NCBI GenBank assembly: GCA_035772735.1
Contig: JASDFA010000010.1
Coordinates: 38,023,501 to 38,087,500 of the forward strand
From: Datura wrightii
Taxonomy: Eukaryota; Streptophyta; Magnoliopsida; Solanales; Solanaceae
Length of the DNA: 64,000 nucleotides
Direction: 5' to 3'
Positions 10,528 to 22,238 of this stretch are shown in pieces. Position numbers and translations under genes: made by a program. Within the stretch, counting starts at the first letter, position 1, and each line of letters starts with the position of its first letter. Below the pieces are notes generated by a model. The model saw only the letters and a program-made list of their open reading frames with translations. It was not told the origin of the DNA and made no database searches.

Positions 10528-11000
10528 TGTTACACCCCGTAAATTCTTGATGTTAGATGGCCTACTCACATGTTGATTAAGAGTTTTTGAATGCCATACA
10601 TGCTGGTGAAGGGCCCGGGGAAAGACCGGATAAGTGACACGTCGAACCATCGAAAGAGGAGGCTGGCATACCTCCTCCGCGATGGCTAGAGTGTCACGGA
10701 GGCTCACCTCCGCGATGGCCAACGTGCCACGGAAGTGAGGTGCAGCCCCAAGTATAAAATCCCCAAACTCCAGTTTAAGTGATAAAATTCATAAAAATTT
10801 CCAGAGAATAACAAAGAGTACATAAGAAAACAGAGGGCACGAAGGTTTAATAGAAATTTCCTTTCGATTATGCCATTATACGCGGCCCGAACTCGAAATA
10901 AAAGTGGGTAGTGAGGTATTAAGCAGCAAGGAGCATTTAACCGGGTTATCCTCCTCATGCTGCATGTGACCTTAAATCGAACTATCTCCTGCTTGCAAAT
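10528..11000 (+). repeat. T1 3' LTR, truncated
   Basis: Starts TGTTACACCCCGT. Bases about 10636-10735 carry GTGTCACGGAGG, CTCCGCGATGG and GTGCCACGG, the same words as the inverted repeats of the unrelated Athila-like LTRs A, B and C. The TATA box TATAAAAT lies at 10753-10760. The 3' end is missing. Confidence 0.75.
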
Positions 11001-11107
11001 GATGGCTCATATAAACTCACCCAAACAGCCAACATGAAAACCAACGTCAATAACTAAGATGCAAGATTAACTCAAATTAAAAAACAACAAAGGATATCAA
11101 GCGGTAG

Positions 11108-11125
11108 TCCCTGAAAATGGCGCCA
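11108..11125 (-). other. Primer-binding site of element K, decayed
   Basis: On the minus strand it reads TGGCGCCATTTTCAGGGA, 14 of 18 matches to the tRNA-Asp complement, four bases from LTR K. Confidence 0.65.
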
Positions 11126-11129
11126 TTTT

Positions 11130-12681
11130 TGATACGCTCAAATACACTCCTCATTTAGAGAAAATGTAAGCGATCGTTGTATCAAAACAAATATTCTCAA
11201 TGAATATTGGGGTCGAATCCCACATAGACTAGTGAATGATTTGCTCAAGCGTTATTTTAGGAAATTTGAATTAACTTGCACCAATTAATAAAAAATAAAA
11301 CAGTAAATTTTTCAGGGAAAAATGAAGAGAACAATATTGTGGATTTTAAACCAGCTTGCCGAAATAGCAAAATAACCAGAATTAATAGACAATAATGGGA
11401 GAAGACTAGAGGTATGGTGTAGATTGGGTGCTAATCAAATGAGGATATGCTAGCTCATCAAATCATTGTGAATATGTATAAATAACATTGGACGAGATGA
11501 CACCCTATGTTTTTCAACCTCATGGATGCCTTTTTCTCGAATCCTTTCGAACCTCAAGACACAATTCAATTAGACCTATAGTGTTTTGGTTAATAGCTAA
11601 GCTATTTCTAGCTATTAACTACTAATTAGGATTATGAACAAAGGCTTTGCCTATTTCTACCCCAACTCCACACAATCACATTCATTCCCACCATCTAATT
11701 CTCTCCCAATACTTGAATTTTTTTTTTCAAGCTAAAATCAAGTAAGAAAAGTAAACCCACATTTGCAACTATCGATCATCAATTATAAATCAGAGAGAAC
11801 TCAATAAATTTACACTAATTAAGCAATATTAAGATAATCTAGCAATACCGAATCTAATTAAGCACCCAACATCACACACCTCTAGTTGATGATTTAGCTA
11901 TTCACGATTAAGAAATTAAAGAGTATATTCATCAATAAACTTAATCATTTCATTATTAAGAGCAAGCCAAATCAATCTCAAAATATGTCTGCAACAATGA
12001 TTATACCTTGCTAATGGAAGAAGAAAAAAAAAAGAAAAGCAATATTCAACTATCTCCTCCAATGGAGTTCTTCTCTTTCCAAGGCAAAAGGAACATTCAA
12101 AAAGTTAAAAAGTATAAAAGTTTTGTATATAGTACTTTCTTCTAGACTATATACAAAAATAGGGAAACCAATCTCCACTTTTTCTAGTGCTGGATGTAAT
12201 TGCCCATGTTCAGTTTTTCACTTGCGGGGGATCCAGCGGTTCGCTGGTTGCATTCCGCGAACTACCGTCCATCATTTTTTGTACATCCAGTGATTTTCCA
12301 GGACCATTCGGCAACACCTTTGGTGATTCACCGGCCTTCATCCGTGATCCACTAATTTATTTACTCCTTGGTCCAGAAAGTGCAGGCACAGTAGACGATT
12401 TGACTGGCGACTCACCAGTTGCTATCCACGGCCACCGGTTGCACATTATACTCAAGTTAGTGGTCATTTGCATTTGACTGACATTTTTCCAATGTGTTCT
12501 GGTGGAGTACCAATTTTCACCTGATTTCATCCTTTTTACTCCACTTCTTGCTCTTCCTCTTCAACTTAGATACCTGCACATAAAAAGGCAAAAAGGGCAT
12601 AAAATTTATCTAAATGAATTGAAAACTAAGACAAAACTCATGCTCAAGAGCCTAATGAGTTGGTAAATGACCAACTCATCA
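11130..12681 (-). repeat. 5' LTR of Athila-like family K, 1552 bp
   Basis: On the minus strand it starts TGATGAGTTGGTC with the hairpin TGAGTTGG/CCAACTCA (12659-12680) and ends AGCGTATCA at 11130. It carries its own set of palindromes near 12230-12440 (CCAGCG-GTT-CGCTGG and GGTGATTCACC words) and a TTCGACCCC block at about 11211-11217. The internal region to the left is only a short remnant (about 11000-11129). No gene lies in this stretch. Confidence 0.7.
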
Positions 12682-12689
12682 GTACCATA

Positions 12690-14090
12690 GCTAATATAAA
12701 AGGGCTAAGTAGTTCCTTTTGCGTGCATGAAATACTGTTAGAAGAGGGTGTCATCCCTAGTGTTGAACACTAGAGGAAGTCAAACCAAATCATAAAGGAG
12801 GTGGTTAAGAAGGAAATAATAAAGTGGCTAGAAACAAGGGTCATCTACCCTATTTCGGACAGTCATTTGGTCAACAGTTCAATGTGTCCCGTAAAAGGGT
12901 GGGATGATGGTGGTGTGAAATGAAAGAGATGAATTGGTACCCTAGAGAACAGTCACTGGGTGGAGGATCTGCATTGACTATGGGAAGTTTAATACAACCA
13001 CCAAGAAGGATCACTTTCCATTTCTCTTCTTAGACTAGATGTTGGACAGGTTAGTTGTGCATCACTATTATTGTTTATTCGATGGGTATTCAGGATACAA
13101 TTAGATCATGATCGCACAGGAGGACCAGGAGAAGACTACATTCACTTGTCCTTTTAGCACCTTTTCATTTCAAAGGATGCCATTTGGACTATGTAATGCT
13201 CCAGGAATGTTCCAGAGGTGCATGCTAGCTATTTTCTCAAACGTGGTGGAGAGATTCGTAAAGTGTTCATGGATGACTTCCAAGTATATGGAAGTGATTT
13301 TAATGACTATTTGAATCATGTAGATGCGGTGTTAGCCAGATATGACAATACCAATCTTGTGCTAAATTTCAAAAAATGCCATTTTATGGTATGTGAAGGG
13401 ATAGACTTGGGCCACAAAATTTTAAAAGCTGGTATTGAGTTCGACATGGCTAAAATTGAGGAAATTGAGAAGCTACCACCCCCTATCTATGTAAAAGAGG
13501 TGCACGATTTCTTGGGACATGTTGGATTTTATAGGAGGTTCATTTAAGAATTCTCCAAAATAGCCAGCCCAATGTTCAAACTTATGGAAAAGGATGAGAA
13601 GTTTGAGTTTAATACAGAATGTGTGCAATCTTTCAATACTCTGAAGGACAAGTTGATAACAGCTCTAATCATCATTTCCCCAAACTGGTCACTACCATTC
13701 ATAGTGATGAGTGATGCAAGTGATATTGCTATGGGAGATATTTTGGGGCAAAATAGAGGGAAGCAATTTCATCTCATCTTTTATGCAAACAAATCATTAG
13801 TTGTAGCAAAGAAAAACTACACCATGACTAAAAAGGAGTTGTTGGTTGTAGTGTATGCCTTTGATAAATTATGGGCCTAAGTAGGGACAAAGGTAGTAGT
13901 GTACACTGACCATGCTGCAATCAGATACTTGTTTAGAAAGAAGGATGCTAAACCCAGGCTCATTCAGTGGATACTACTACTCTAAGAATTTGATATTAAG
14001 ATCAAAGATCAGAAAGGAACAGAGAATCAGGTAGCAAATCATCTCTCTCGGTTAGAGCACAAAAAATATGTTGATTGCAGTGCCAAAATC
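12690..14090 (+). pseudogene. Element I reverse transcriptase and RNase H
   Basis: RT begins near FCVHEILLEEG and IKEVVKKEIIKWLE. The middle is frame-broken between about 12900 and 13110. MPFGLCNAPG is followed by a frame shift near 13250 and the catalytic VFMDDFQVYG, where FMDD is typical of Athila (Tat elements usually have YVDD). HDFLGHVGFYRRFI ends at a stop. RNase H has MSDASDIAMGDILGQ, a KKELLVVVYAFDK glutamate and YTDHAAIRYL, with stops near 13880 and 13985. It is clearly degenerate. Confidence 0.85.
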
Positions 14091-14109
14091 ATTGAGACCT
14101 TCCCTAATA

Positions 14110-15419
14110 AACAGCTATTTGTTGTGACCACTCTTGAGCTACCATGGAATGCTGGCATATTGAACCTCTTGATTAGTGGGATGTATCCACCGGATGCGAC
14201 TCAAGACAGGAAAAGGAGACTTCTTTATGACAAAAGATTTTACAGATGGAATGAGTCATTTTTGTACAAAGTAGGGCTAGATCAGCTAATCCAAAGATGT
14301 GTTCCTGAAGGAGAAGTACACCAGATTTTTAAAAGTTGCCATTCTTAACCTTACGGTGGACATGAGAGGGGTGATAGAAGCATTGCAAAGGTCCTGCAAG
14401 CTGGATTTTGTTGACCAACTTTGTTTAAAAATGCATACTTTTTTGCAAAATCTTGTAACAATTGTTAGAGAACAAGGAATATATTGAAGAGGAAAGGAAA
14501 TACCCCAAAGAGGTATTATGGAGGTGGAAATATTTGACTGCTGGGGAATTGATTTCATGGGTCTGTTCATCCTGTCAAATGATAATAGGTATATCTTCGT
14601 AGGTGTAGATTACATGTCAAAATGCGTGGAGCCTACAACACTACCTATAAATGATGCAAAGGTAGTAACCAGGTTCCTGAAGACAAATATCTTCACCCAT
14701 TTTGAAACGCCCAGGGCCATCCTCAGTGATGAAGGTACGCACTTTTGCAATCGGCTTTTCAATAATTTATTGGCACAGTACAATGTGAAGAACACTATAG
14801 CAAAAACATATCACCTACAGACTAGTGGACATGTGGAAGTGTCAAATCGAGAAATCAAACAAATTCTTGATAAGACCATTAGCACAAATAGAAAAGACTG
14901 GTCTAGCAAGTTGGAGATGCACTATGCGCTTACAAGACTACTCTCAAAACCCCAATTGGCAATTCACCATATTGGTTAGTTTTTGGGAAAGCATGCCTTT
15001 TTCCGGTTGATCTTGAGCACCGAGTGTATTGGGCCATACAAGGACTAAATATGGATATGAAAGCTATTAGGGAGAAAAGATTGTTGTAGCTCCTTGAGCT
15101 TGAGGAGTTCCATTTCAATGCATATAAAAGTGACAAAATGTACAAGGAGAGAACCAAGAGATTGCATGTTAAACGCATCCAACCGTGTGAGTTTCAGGTA
15201 GGGCAGTAGGTGTTATTGTATAATTCGAGGTTGAAACTATTTGGGGGAAAGTTTAGATCAAAGTGGTCAGGCCCCTTTGAGATTGTGAATGTGACTGTGC
15301 ATGGTGCAGTAGGATTGAAATCTTTGGGGTGAGACAAAACCTTCTCGTTTAGTGGCCAAAGGGTGAAATATTATTATGAAGATGATCATGACAGAAGGAA
15401 GACTTCAATTTCCTTGTAA
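14110..15419 (+). pseudogene. Element I integrase
   Basis: A N-terminal remnant (PWNAGILNLLISG, then FLYKVGLDQLIQRCVP) is frame-broken near 14348. The core begins at about 14518 with IDFMG, then ILSDEGTHFCNRLF and a glutamate in EVSNREIKQ. Further breaks occur after 14979. The pol frame ends with TSISL and TAA at 15417-15419, just before the hairpins. Confidence 0.82.
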
Positions 15420-15438
15420 GAGGTTGGAATAGCCTTGC

Positions 15439-15483
15439 GTCGTGCCACGACATTAAAAAAGGCACTTAGTGGGAGGCAACCCA
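15439..15483 (+). other. Twin hairpins HP1/HP2 after pol (element I)
   Basis: HP1 is GTCGTGCCACGAC (15439-15451). HP2 is TGGG-AGGCAA-CCCA (15470-15483). The pair starts 20 bases after the pol stop. Directly downstream, TTCTAAT and a T-rich run end in GTAG at 15511, which looks like a plant 3' splice site. Confidence 0.75.
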
Positions 15484-15511
15484 TCTTTCTAATGTATTTT
15501 TGTTTTTGTAG

Positions 15512-15659
15512 AGGCAGATGACCATGATGATGAGGAGAATGATGCCATTACAAGAGTTGTACATGTTGATGGTGAGGATGAAGCAGATGATAATGATGAT
15601 TAGGAGCATAATTCTGATGATGACGACTATGCTTATAGGCCCTGGAAGTACTTTTTTTG
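15512..15659 (+). pseudogene. Acidic ORF remnant, possible ORF3 tail
   Basis: One frame reads ADDHDDEENDA, DGEDEADDNDD, a stop, then HNSDDDDYAY. This Asp/Glu-rich tail resembles the C-terminus of ORF3 in A and C. The rest of ORF3 is absent, so an internal deletion is likely. It may instead be chance coding in a GAT-rich tract. Confidence 0.4.
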
Positions 15660-16896
15660 TCCTTACTTATTATGCTTATTTGTGCACTGGGGATAGTGCA
15701 CTGTTTAAGTGTAGGGTGGAGAAAATAGATTTGCTGTTTAATCTTTATTTGCTAAATTTGTAGGGCCTGTAGCAATAGATGTCATTCTCTGTGGTAGTAG
15801 CTTGGTCTGTGATTGATTTGACTAAACCTGGTTCTGTAATAGCTAGTAATTTGGTGATGGTTGTGAACGCTATTCTTTATATGTGATGTGATGTAATGGT
15901 TTGTCTCTAGTTTGTTTTGTTTTGTTTTGTTAATTGAGAGTCAATTTTTTATGTTTTTATTGTCGTCGTAGAGGTAGTGACCCTTCTGAATGATAGATGG
16001 ATGAAGACCGTCCTAAAGAAAATTAGTCATAATTTTTTTTCATTTTTAGGATGGTGTCGTAAGAACCACACTTGTGTGTTGTTGATATTCCACTTAGAAG
16101 ATAAGTAGAAGTAATGAAGTGGTCATCTTGAATGCATAAGAAGTGAGAAATCTATGAGAGACACATAGGTTCTTTAACTTGAGTTAAGAAAAAAAAAATT
16201 TTAGAGCTTAATAATGAAAGGATTCATTCAATTTGATGGTCTAGATATGTAGCCATAGGAAATCGACTAAGATCATGATGCCTTGAGAGGTGAGCTTTAT
16301 TTATTGTGTGTTGTACATAATGTAACATCTAGAACTTGCCTAAATGTGTATAGGATAGTTAGTTTCCAAATAGATGAGATGTGATTAAGGTATTTCTTTT
16401 AAGAACCCATTTTGTCCATTGTTGTTGTTGTACCTTCCTTAACGTTATCCTTATTTAACCCCTTTGAGAAATAAGCCGTAATTTTCTTCTTAGCCACAAA
16501 AGAAGCCTATTCCCCTTTGTCGTGAGAACTTTAGAATTTTTGATCCAAAGATAGTTTGAAGTACTTTATGATTTAAAAATGAAGGTCCATCGAGGTAGAA
16601 AAAGTCAAGGGAAAGGAAATTAAAAAACGTGTGGATCATAAGAAAATAAAATAGAAAGAGGGGTGCTCACACCAAAAAGATGTTGTCTACTTACTGCTAG
16701 AATATAAATGAAAGATCTTTAATAGTTGATTATTCTTGTTGAACTAATAATAAGAAATTAGTATTCAAGTAGTATAAAGAGAGACATGAAAAAAGAAAAA
16801 AAAGAGGATTATTGAATGATAGGGTGAGCACTTAAGAAAAGAGGTGGACAAGAAAGATGAAAAAATTTCTTAAAGTGCTTAGGACTGTTAGCCACT
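15660..16896 (+). other. 3' noncoding region of element I
   Basis: AT-rich, no supported gene. It contains a short TTTTG run (15909-15930) and the conserved TCTAGAACTTGCC at 16328-16340 followed by TAAATGTGTATA. The layout matches the 3' noncoding regions of D and of the DNA before LTR J. Confidence 0.65.
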
Positions 16897-17002
16897 TGTA
16901 ACACCCTGGATAATTTGAGCTATAAATCTATATTTTCAAGGTAGGACTAAGGGTAATTAATATGCTAAGGAGGAAGTGTTATGAGGTATTTGAGTCACTC
17001 TA
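16897..17002 (+). repeat. Tekay-type LTR start fragment
   Basis: TGTAACACCCTGG resembles the 5' end of a plus-strand Tekay LTR. The fragment is cut after about 106 bases by LTR G. Confidence 0.45.
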
Positions 17003-19101
17003 TGTCACGACCCGAACATAGGCCCAGGTACATACACGGGTCGAGGAACCCCTAGAGGCTCCAAGTTGACCCATGACATGAACATAGTAGTTAAGAACAT
17101 ACAACAAGAGGAAGTTGAAATAATATAACATGCTTAAGAAAAAGTCTGCATACATATCAATCTAGAACAGAATCAACACTGACAAGCTGATTTTTCTACA
17201 TATTGTCTGAAAAGCCTCTAATATAACTGATGAGATGATGGGGTAGCATCCCCAACTAGCTCGACAAAAGTCTGAAACTGAAATAACATATCAATGGATA
17301 ACTAAATGTCCTCGAAGGATGAGGACTCACCAACACTGGCTAACAGGCCTGAGGGAAAAGAAAGACTAATGATGCGACTGAGACTGAACCCTCGGACCTG
17401 TATCATGAAACGATACAACATAGAGTATGTGGTCAGTACTTGGAATGTATTGAGCATGCAAGATAAGTAAAAACGGATAGTTAAAATACATAAGAGTTCA
17501 TAAGAGCAGGACATCATAAACATGAAGTAAATATCATAATATACGAATGAGGGCTCAAGGTTTCAAACCATTCATAATCTAGTCATAATCGTAATCATAA
17601 GAGAAACCTTATAAAAAAATAACTTTAGCCAAAGTAACATAAACATAACAATGCATAAATCACGAATAACAATAAGAGAACTCGTCTTAACCGACACCAT
17701 CATAATAGAGCTTACATGATGCCTCGACTATCTTGCTCATTTGGGTAGAGCTGTCCCAAGCATGCCAGGCAAGGGACGTGCATGATGTGATATCACAAGG
17801 GGGAATTCCATAAATACATATACCTACGGTGGCACATAGTTCTAAGACAATGGGGTTTACCTGAACGCCGAGTATACTCGGTGCTAGACACTGCTCCTAA
17901 AAAAATACACATGAGGCTCATATCGTAATCGTGAAATCATTCATGAAGTTCATGTCCAAATAAGTTATAACATATTTGATCAAATTTGCAATACAGGATT
18001 AGCCATGAGTAATGGCCTGTGAGTCGGCCAAAATCATAATTCATAAATCATGAAGAACATGCATACTTGTAAAAATTCATATACTTGACATTCATAAATC
18101 CATGAAGAGTGCTTGAAGAGAAATCATATCATAAATCATAATGACATAATTTAGGGTTAGGGAGATCAAAATCATAATATAATCATAACTTGAGTTTCCA
18201 TGAAACTTTGCATAATTGGGTATAGATTGATTTGAATTTGAAATCATAACAATTATAATCAATTTAAGTATAAAATATTCTCATAGATCTTAAAACAACA
18301 TTTAGAACATAAAGGGAATTTACCCATAATTAAATCAAAGAGAATTCCATAAATTTGGGCTAAAAACGCTATAAGATCATCAAATTACTTGAATATTTGA
18401 ATTCATGAACAAAGAGGGGAATTGGGGCATAAGAGTGAAGAGGAACTCTCATTCACAACCCTACATACCTGTGTAATCTAATCTTACACTCTCCCTCGAA
18501 AGCCCAAAGGAATTGGAGAAGGAATTGGGGAATTTCTCAAGCTTGATCTCCAATGGAACACTCTAAAGTTGCATGTGTGGAATGAAAAGTCTTATGGCAG
18601 GTTAAGAACTATTAAAACCTCTTCTAATCAGCTTAAAACAATATAGTTTAGGACCTTAGAGCTTAGGATTTATGAAAATACCCTTAATGAAAAATCTAAA
18701 AATTTAACACAGCCAGTAATCACGGGCCTCACCACGAGTCGTACCATGAAGTAACAACTCGTGATTGCCACTCGTGATCACCACTGTCCACCTGGAAACT
18801 TAATGGATTCTCACCCCAAATTTATCCCACGACTCGTGTTTCCCTACCATGAGTCCTAACATCACTCGTAACTTCATCTCCCCCTCGACCCTGACCACCA
18901 GTCTTACCCACATTCCACAACTCGTGGTGTGACTCTTGGTCTGGACCCTAGACTCCACATCTTCTTCATGAATCCTCCTATGATTCATCCTTCCTTCCCA
19001 TGACTCATACCATGAGTCGTTCGGAGTCATTTTTCAAGCATTTTATGTTGATCACATTTCCAAATCTTGAGTCAAGTCTTAGGAACTTTCGGGGTATTAC
19101 A
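17003..19101 (-). repeat. 3' LTR of element G, about 2.1 kb
   Basis: On the minus strand it starts TGTAATACCCCG at 19101 and ends GGGTCGTGACA at 17003. Near the start (18720-19020) are many ACGAGTCGT, ACGACTCGT and CATGAGTC words, the same vocabulary as the Athila-like LTRs E and J. No gene lies in these 2.1 kb. Confidence 0.8.
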
Positions 19102-19348
19102 ATATCTCCCCCATGGAACATTCGTCCTCGAATGTGGGGTAAACATACTAAATCACTAAGGGAAACCTGTCATCCCAAATACATAACATCTAAACCTAAA
19201 AACTAACAGAGTGATTGACTCCAGGCTGAAATACATGACTAAACTGCATTCATGAATCACATATACATACATGCGTTGACATGAAAGGAACTGGAACACA
19301 TGGACTGAACATGAAACTTAATAGAGTACTAAGGAGGAAACTGATACC

Positions 19349-20392
19349 TCAAGCTGGAACTGAACCGAAAGGGAATAGGTGCGGGTATTTAGCCATCATA
19401 TCTTCTTCGACTTTCCACGTAGCTCCCTAAACATGGTGCTTTCTCCGAAAAACCTTTTCTGATACTACTTCTTACTTTCTTAGCTTTCAAACCGACGATC
19501 AAGTATTTCAACCGAAACTTGATCGTAGCTAAGGCTATCCTTCACACCTACGCTCTCCACTAGAATAACCAATGTTGGATCACCCATGTACTTCTTTAAA
19601 AGTGACACATGGAACACGAGATGTACTAAATCCAATTCTACAGGCAACTCCAACTCATATCCCGCCTTGCCAACACGTCTCACTATCCGACATGGGCCAA
19701 CATAACGGGGACAAAGTTTTCCTTTCTATCCGAACCTCATCACTCCCTTTATGGGAGACACCTTCAAAAACACCCAATCATCAACTTTGAACTCAAGTTC
19801 TCCCCTCCTCACATCCGCATAGGACTTTTAGCGACTTTGAGCTATTTTCAACCTTTCCCTTATAAGCTGAACTTTCTCTATTGCCTCATGAATATGAATC
19901 TTATCCTATCAACATAGCTTCACTGACTTTGAACCAACTAATACGCATTCTACATCTCCGCGCTTAAAGAGCCTCAAACGGAGCCATCTGAATGTTGGAA
20001 TGGTAACTATTATTGTATGAAAATTCGATTAGAGGTAAATTATCATCCCAACTACCCTTGAAATCAATCACACATGCTCTCAACATATCCTCAAGAGTCT
20101 GAATGGTCTGTTCAGCCTGACTATCTACTTGCGGGGGAAAGGTTGTACTAAGCTTGACTTGAGTACCAAGTCCTTGCTAAAATGATCTCCAAAACTGGGA
20201 GGTTAACTGAGTACCTTTATATGATATGATGGAAAAGGGTACTCTATGCAACTGAACTGACTCCCGAATGTACAATTTAGCATAATCCTCCGTTGAATCG
20301 GCAGTGTTGATTGGTAGGAAATGAGTTGCTTTGGTGAACCTATCCATAATCACCCATATGGAGTCATAATATCGACGAGTACAAGGGAATTA
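19349..20392 (-). pseudogene. Element G integrase and chromodomain tail
   Basis: Minus-strand frames, broken by stops, give DSIWVIMDRFTKATHFLP, a catalytic-region IISYKGTQ in place of the usual aspartate motif, FEALRRG, then RVGKAGYELELP and HVSLLKKYMGDP, and the chromodomain-like EILDRRFES. The reading ends at a TGA at 19349-19351. The N-terminal part of pol is missing because element E interrupts it at 20392. Confidence 0.8.
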
Positions 20393-22040
20393 TGTGCTAT
20401 AAGTTTATAGCACTTTCAACGCTTAAAACTGAGAAAATAGAATTGAATTAGGTATGTTTATATGGATATAAGACACTTTTACTTTTATTTCAAGGAAAAA
20501 TAAGCGTTGGAGCAAAGATGTGCAAAAGAAGCCTTAAAATGCAGAAAATCAGCCAAAGTACCAGTCTCAGTATAAGTCATACATTTATTATATGAGCCGT
20601 ACTGAGAACCGTGATGAAAGTCAGAAGGCTAAAGTGGGAAGAAGGCAATATACGAATCTTAGTACGAGCCATACCAAGATGGTATGAGCCATAACTGGAG
20701 TCGTGGAATACTCAGAAGAAATTGCACAAAGGCAGTCTTCTAGTATGGATGGACTCACGAATCATGGCATCAATGTACAAATCATAATAGGAGCTATATT
20801 GAACTTTAGAAGATTTTTCAGTACTTAGCAGAACTTCAGACGCTATAGACAGAATGAGTCGTGGCAAGAAGGTACGAGTCGTACCACAACACTTATGAAG
20901 AATTCTAGGAGATGTCAGAGTTCTTAAGGCAAAACCACGAAAGTAATGTATGACTCGTATGATGAAGGTATGAGTCTTACCAGCATGCCAACACTTAAGA
21001 ACTTACGAAAAGCAGGTACGACCTGTACAATCCTGCTACGGGTCGTAGGTCTAGTCGTGACACAGTTGGCACTAGATATGGAAACTCCCTGTTAGCTTAG
21101 GAAAAGGTTTCTAATGTTTATATAAATAGCGTTTGTGTTTTATTTTTGTTAGAGAAGGACATAATTAAGTTAGGATACACATGAAGAATTATTTTTGTGA
21201 ATTTTTATCATGTTTTGAGGAGCAATTCTTGATTTCCTTCATTATTCTTGATTTTGTTCTTTTATAATCAAATCTGATTTCCTTCCAATTGTTGTTGTAA
21301 GTATTTAATTACGTGCTTGTCGATGGATATGAATTATAATCTTACAACCATGAGAGGCTAAAACCTCCACAACTAGGGGTTGTGGAATCCATAGCGGATT
21401 AACGAATTAAGGTTGCACAAAAGTGATTCAAAACCAATGCAAAAAGCTTATATTGTATTATATTCATGTTTAAACGTTTCTTAATTGTGTACAACATTAG
21501 GACTTTCCCGAGTTCTTTACTTGCTTGAACCTAGAGAAGTAGAAATTAGGAAAGGAGAATTACAACAAAGCCTTAATCTTTATGATCATTATATTAACAT
21601 GAGCTGTGGTCGCAAGATAGTTAAATTTGGAACATATTGATAATGCTTAGTTTGAAATTGCATATGAGACCTGACCTGGTGATTGAGTATAGTCATCCAA
21701 TAGGGACAAACCAGTCGTTTAGATGAACCCTATATATTAGTTCTACAAGTAAGCATTGGGATTAATCACGTGTGTATAATTGAAGTAGTTATGAAACCAT
21801 GAGAAACACTTACCCTAGTTGTTTGAAATTCTTGATTTAAATCACAACCATAATATTTGTTTTAATATTATTTTCCTTAAACCCCCCAATTTGGAGATAA
21901 CTCACCAACAAGTTCACTTACCATCATTAGTTAGATCTTACCCAATTCCCTGTGGGTTCAACCCTAACCTCTTTGTTGGGTTCTTTATTGGCAACGACCG
22001 CTTCTTACTTTATCAGGAAGTGTAAGTTTGAGCATTATCA
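20393..22040 (+). repeat. 5' LTR of element E, about 1.65 kb
   Basis: Starts TGTGCTATAAGTTTATAGCAC, a hairpin with eight-base arms after the first T. Bases 20550-21065 hold repeated TACGAGTCGTA-type words. TATATAAATAG follows at 21119-21129. TCCCTGTGGGTTCAACCC lies at 21948-21965. It ends ATTATCA, five bases before the primer site. No gene is inside. Confidence 0.75.
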
Positions 22041-22045
22041 AAGAA

Positions 22046-22063
22046 TGGCGTCGTTGCTGGGGA
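22046..22063 (+). other. Primer-binding site of element E
   Basis: TGGCGTCGTTGCTGGGGA has 16 of 18 matches to the tRNA-Asp complement; both changes are C-to-T. Confidence 0.8.
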
Positions 22064-22238
22064 ATACGACTAATATTAGATTAATTGCTTGTATTTGTCT
22101 TTTGGTTTTTATTTCTTGAATTACGTTTTCTTTTTATTTTTGGATTACCCACAAGTTGTTGCTTGGTGAATACCATGTACTCGTCTAAGTGGAAACCCCC
22201 TGATTCCGTTGGATCTCAAACTTGAACGAACACTGCAT

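Larger units (their letters stand above)
7555..11000 (+). mobile_element. Tekay/Del-like chromovirus T1, 3' half
   Basis: Plus-strand pol from within RT to the pol stop (10260), a polypurine tract and the start of the 3' LTR. The gag, protease and 5' LTR lie beyond element A, outside the window. The right end is uncertain: LTR sequence fades somewhere between about 10950 and 11090 into the internal leader of element K. Confidence 0.85.
12682..16896 (+). mobile_element. Athila-like element I: pol and 3' region
   Basis: Begins abruptly in RT at the border of LTR K. It runs through RNase H, integrase, twin hairpins, an acidic ORF remnant and 3' noncoding DNA, and ends at a Tekay LTR fragment at 16897. 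It is the only Athila-type pol in the window. Its LTRs and gag are missing. Confidence 0.8.
17003..20392 (-). mobile_element. Tekay-like element G, 3' end
   Basis: Minus-strand pol end (20392-19349), polypurine tract (CATGGGGGAGATA on the minus strand, about 19103-19116) and 3' LTR. Pol is cut in the integrase core by element E. G is not the other half of H: bases 20064-20392 repeat the integrase segment at about 46129-46460 with visible divergence. Confidence 0.8.

Noticed and set aside
15513..15640. GAT microsatellite
   Set aside because: The repeat is imperfect and reads as an acidic coding tail in one frame.
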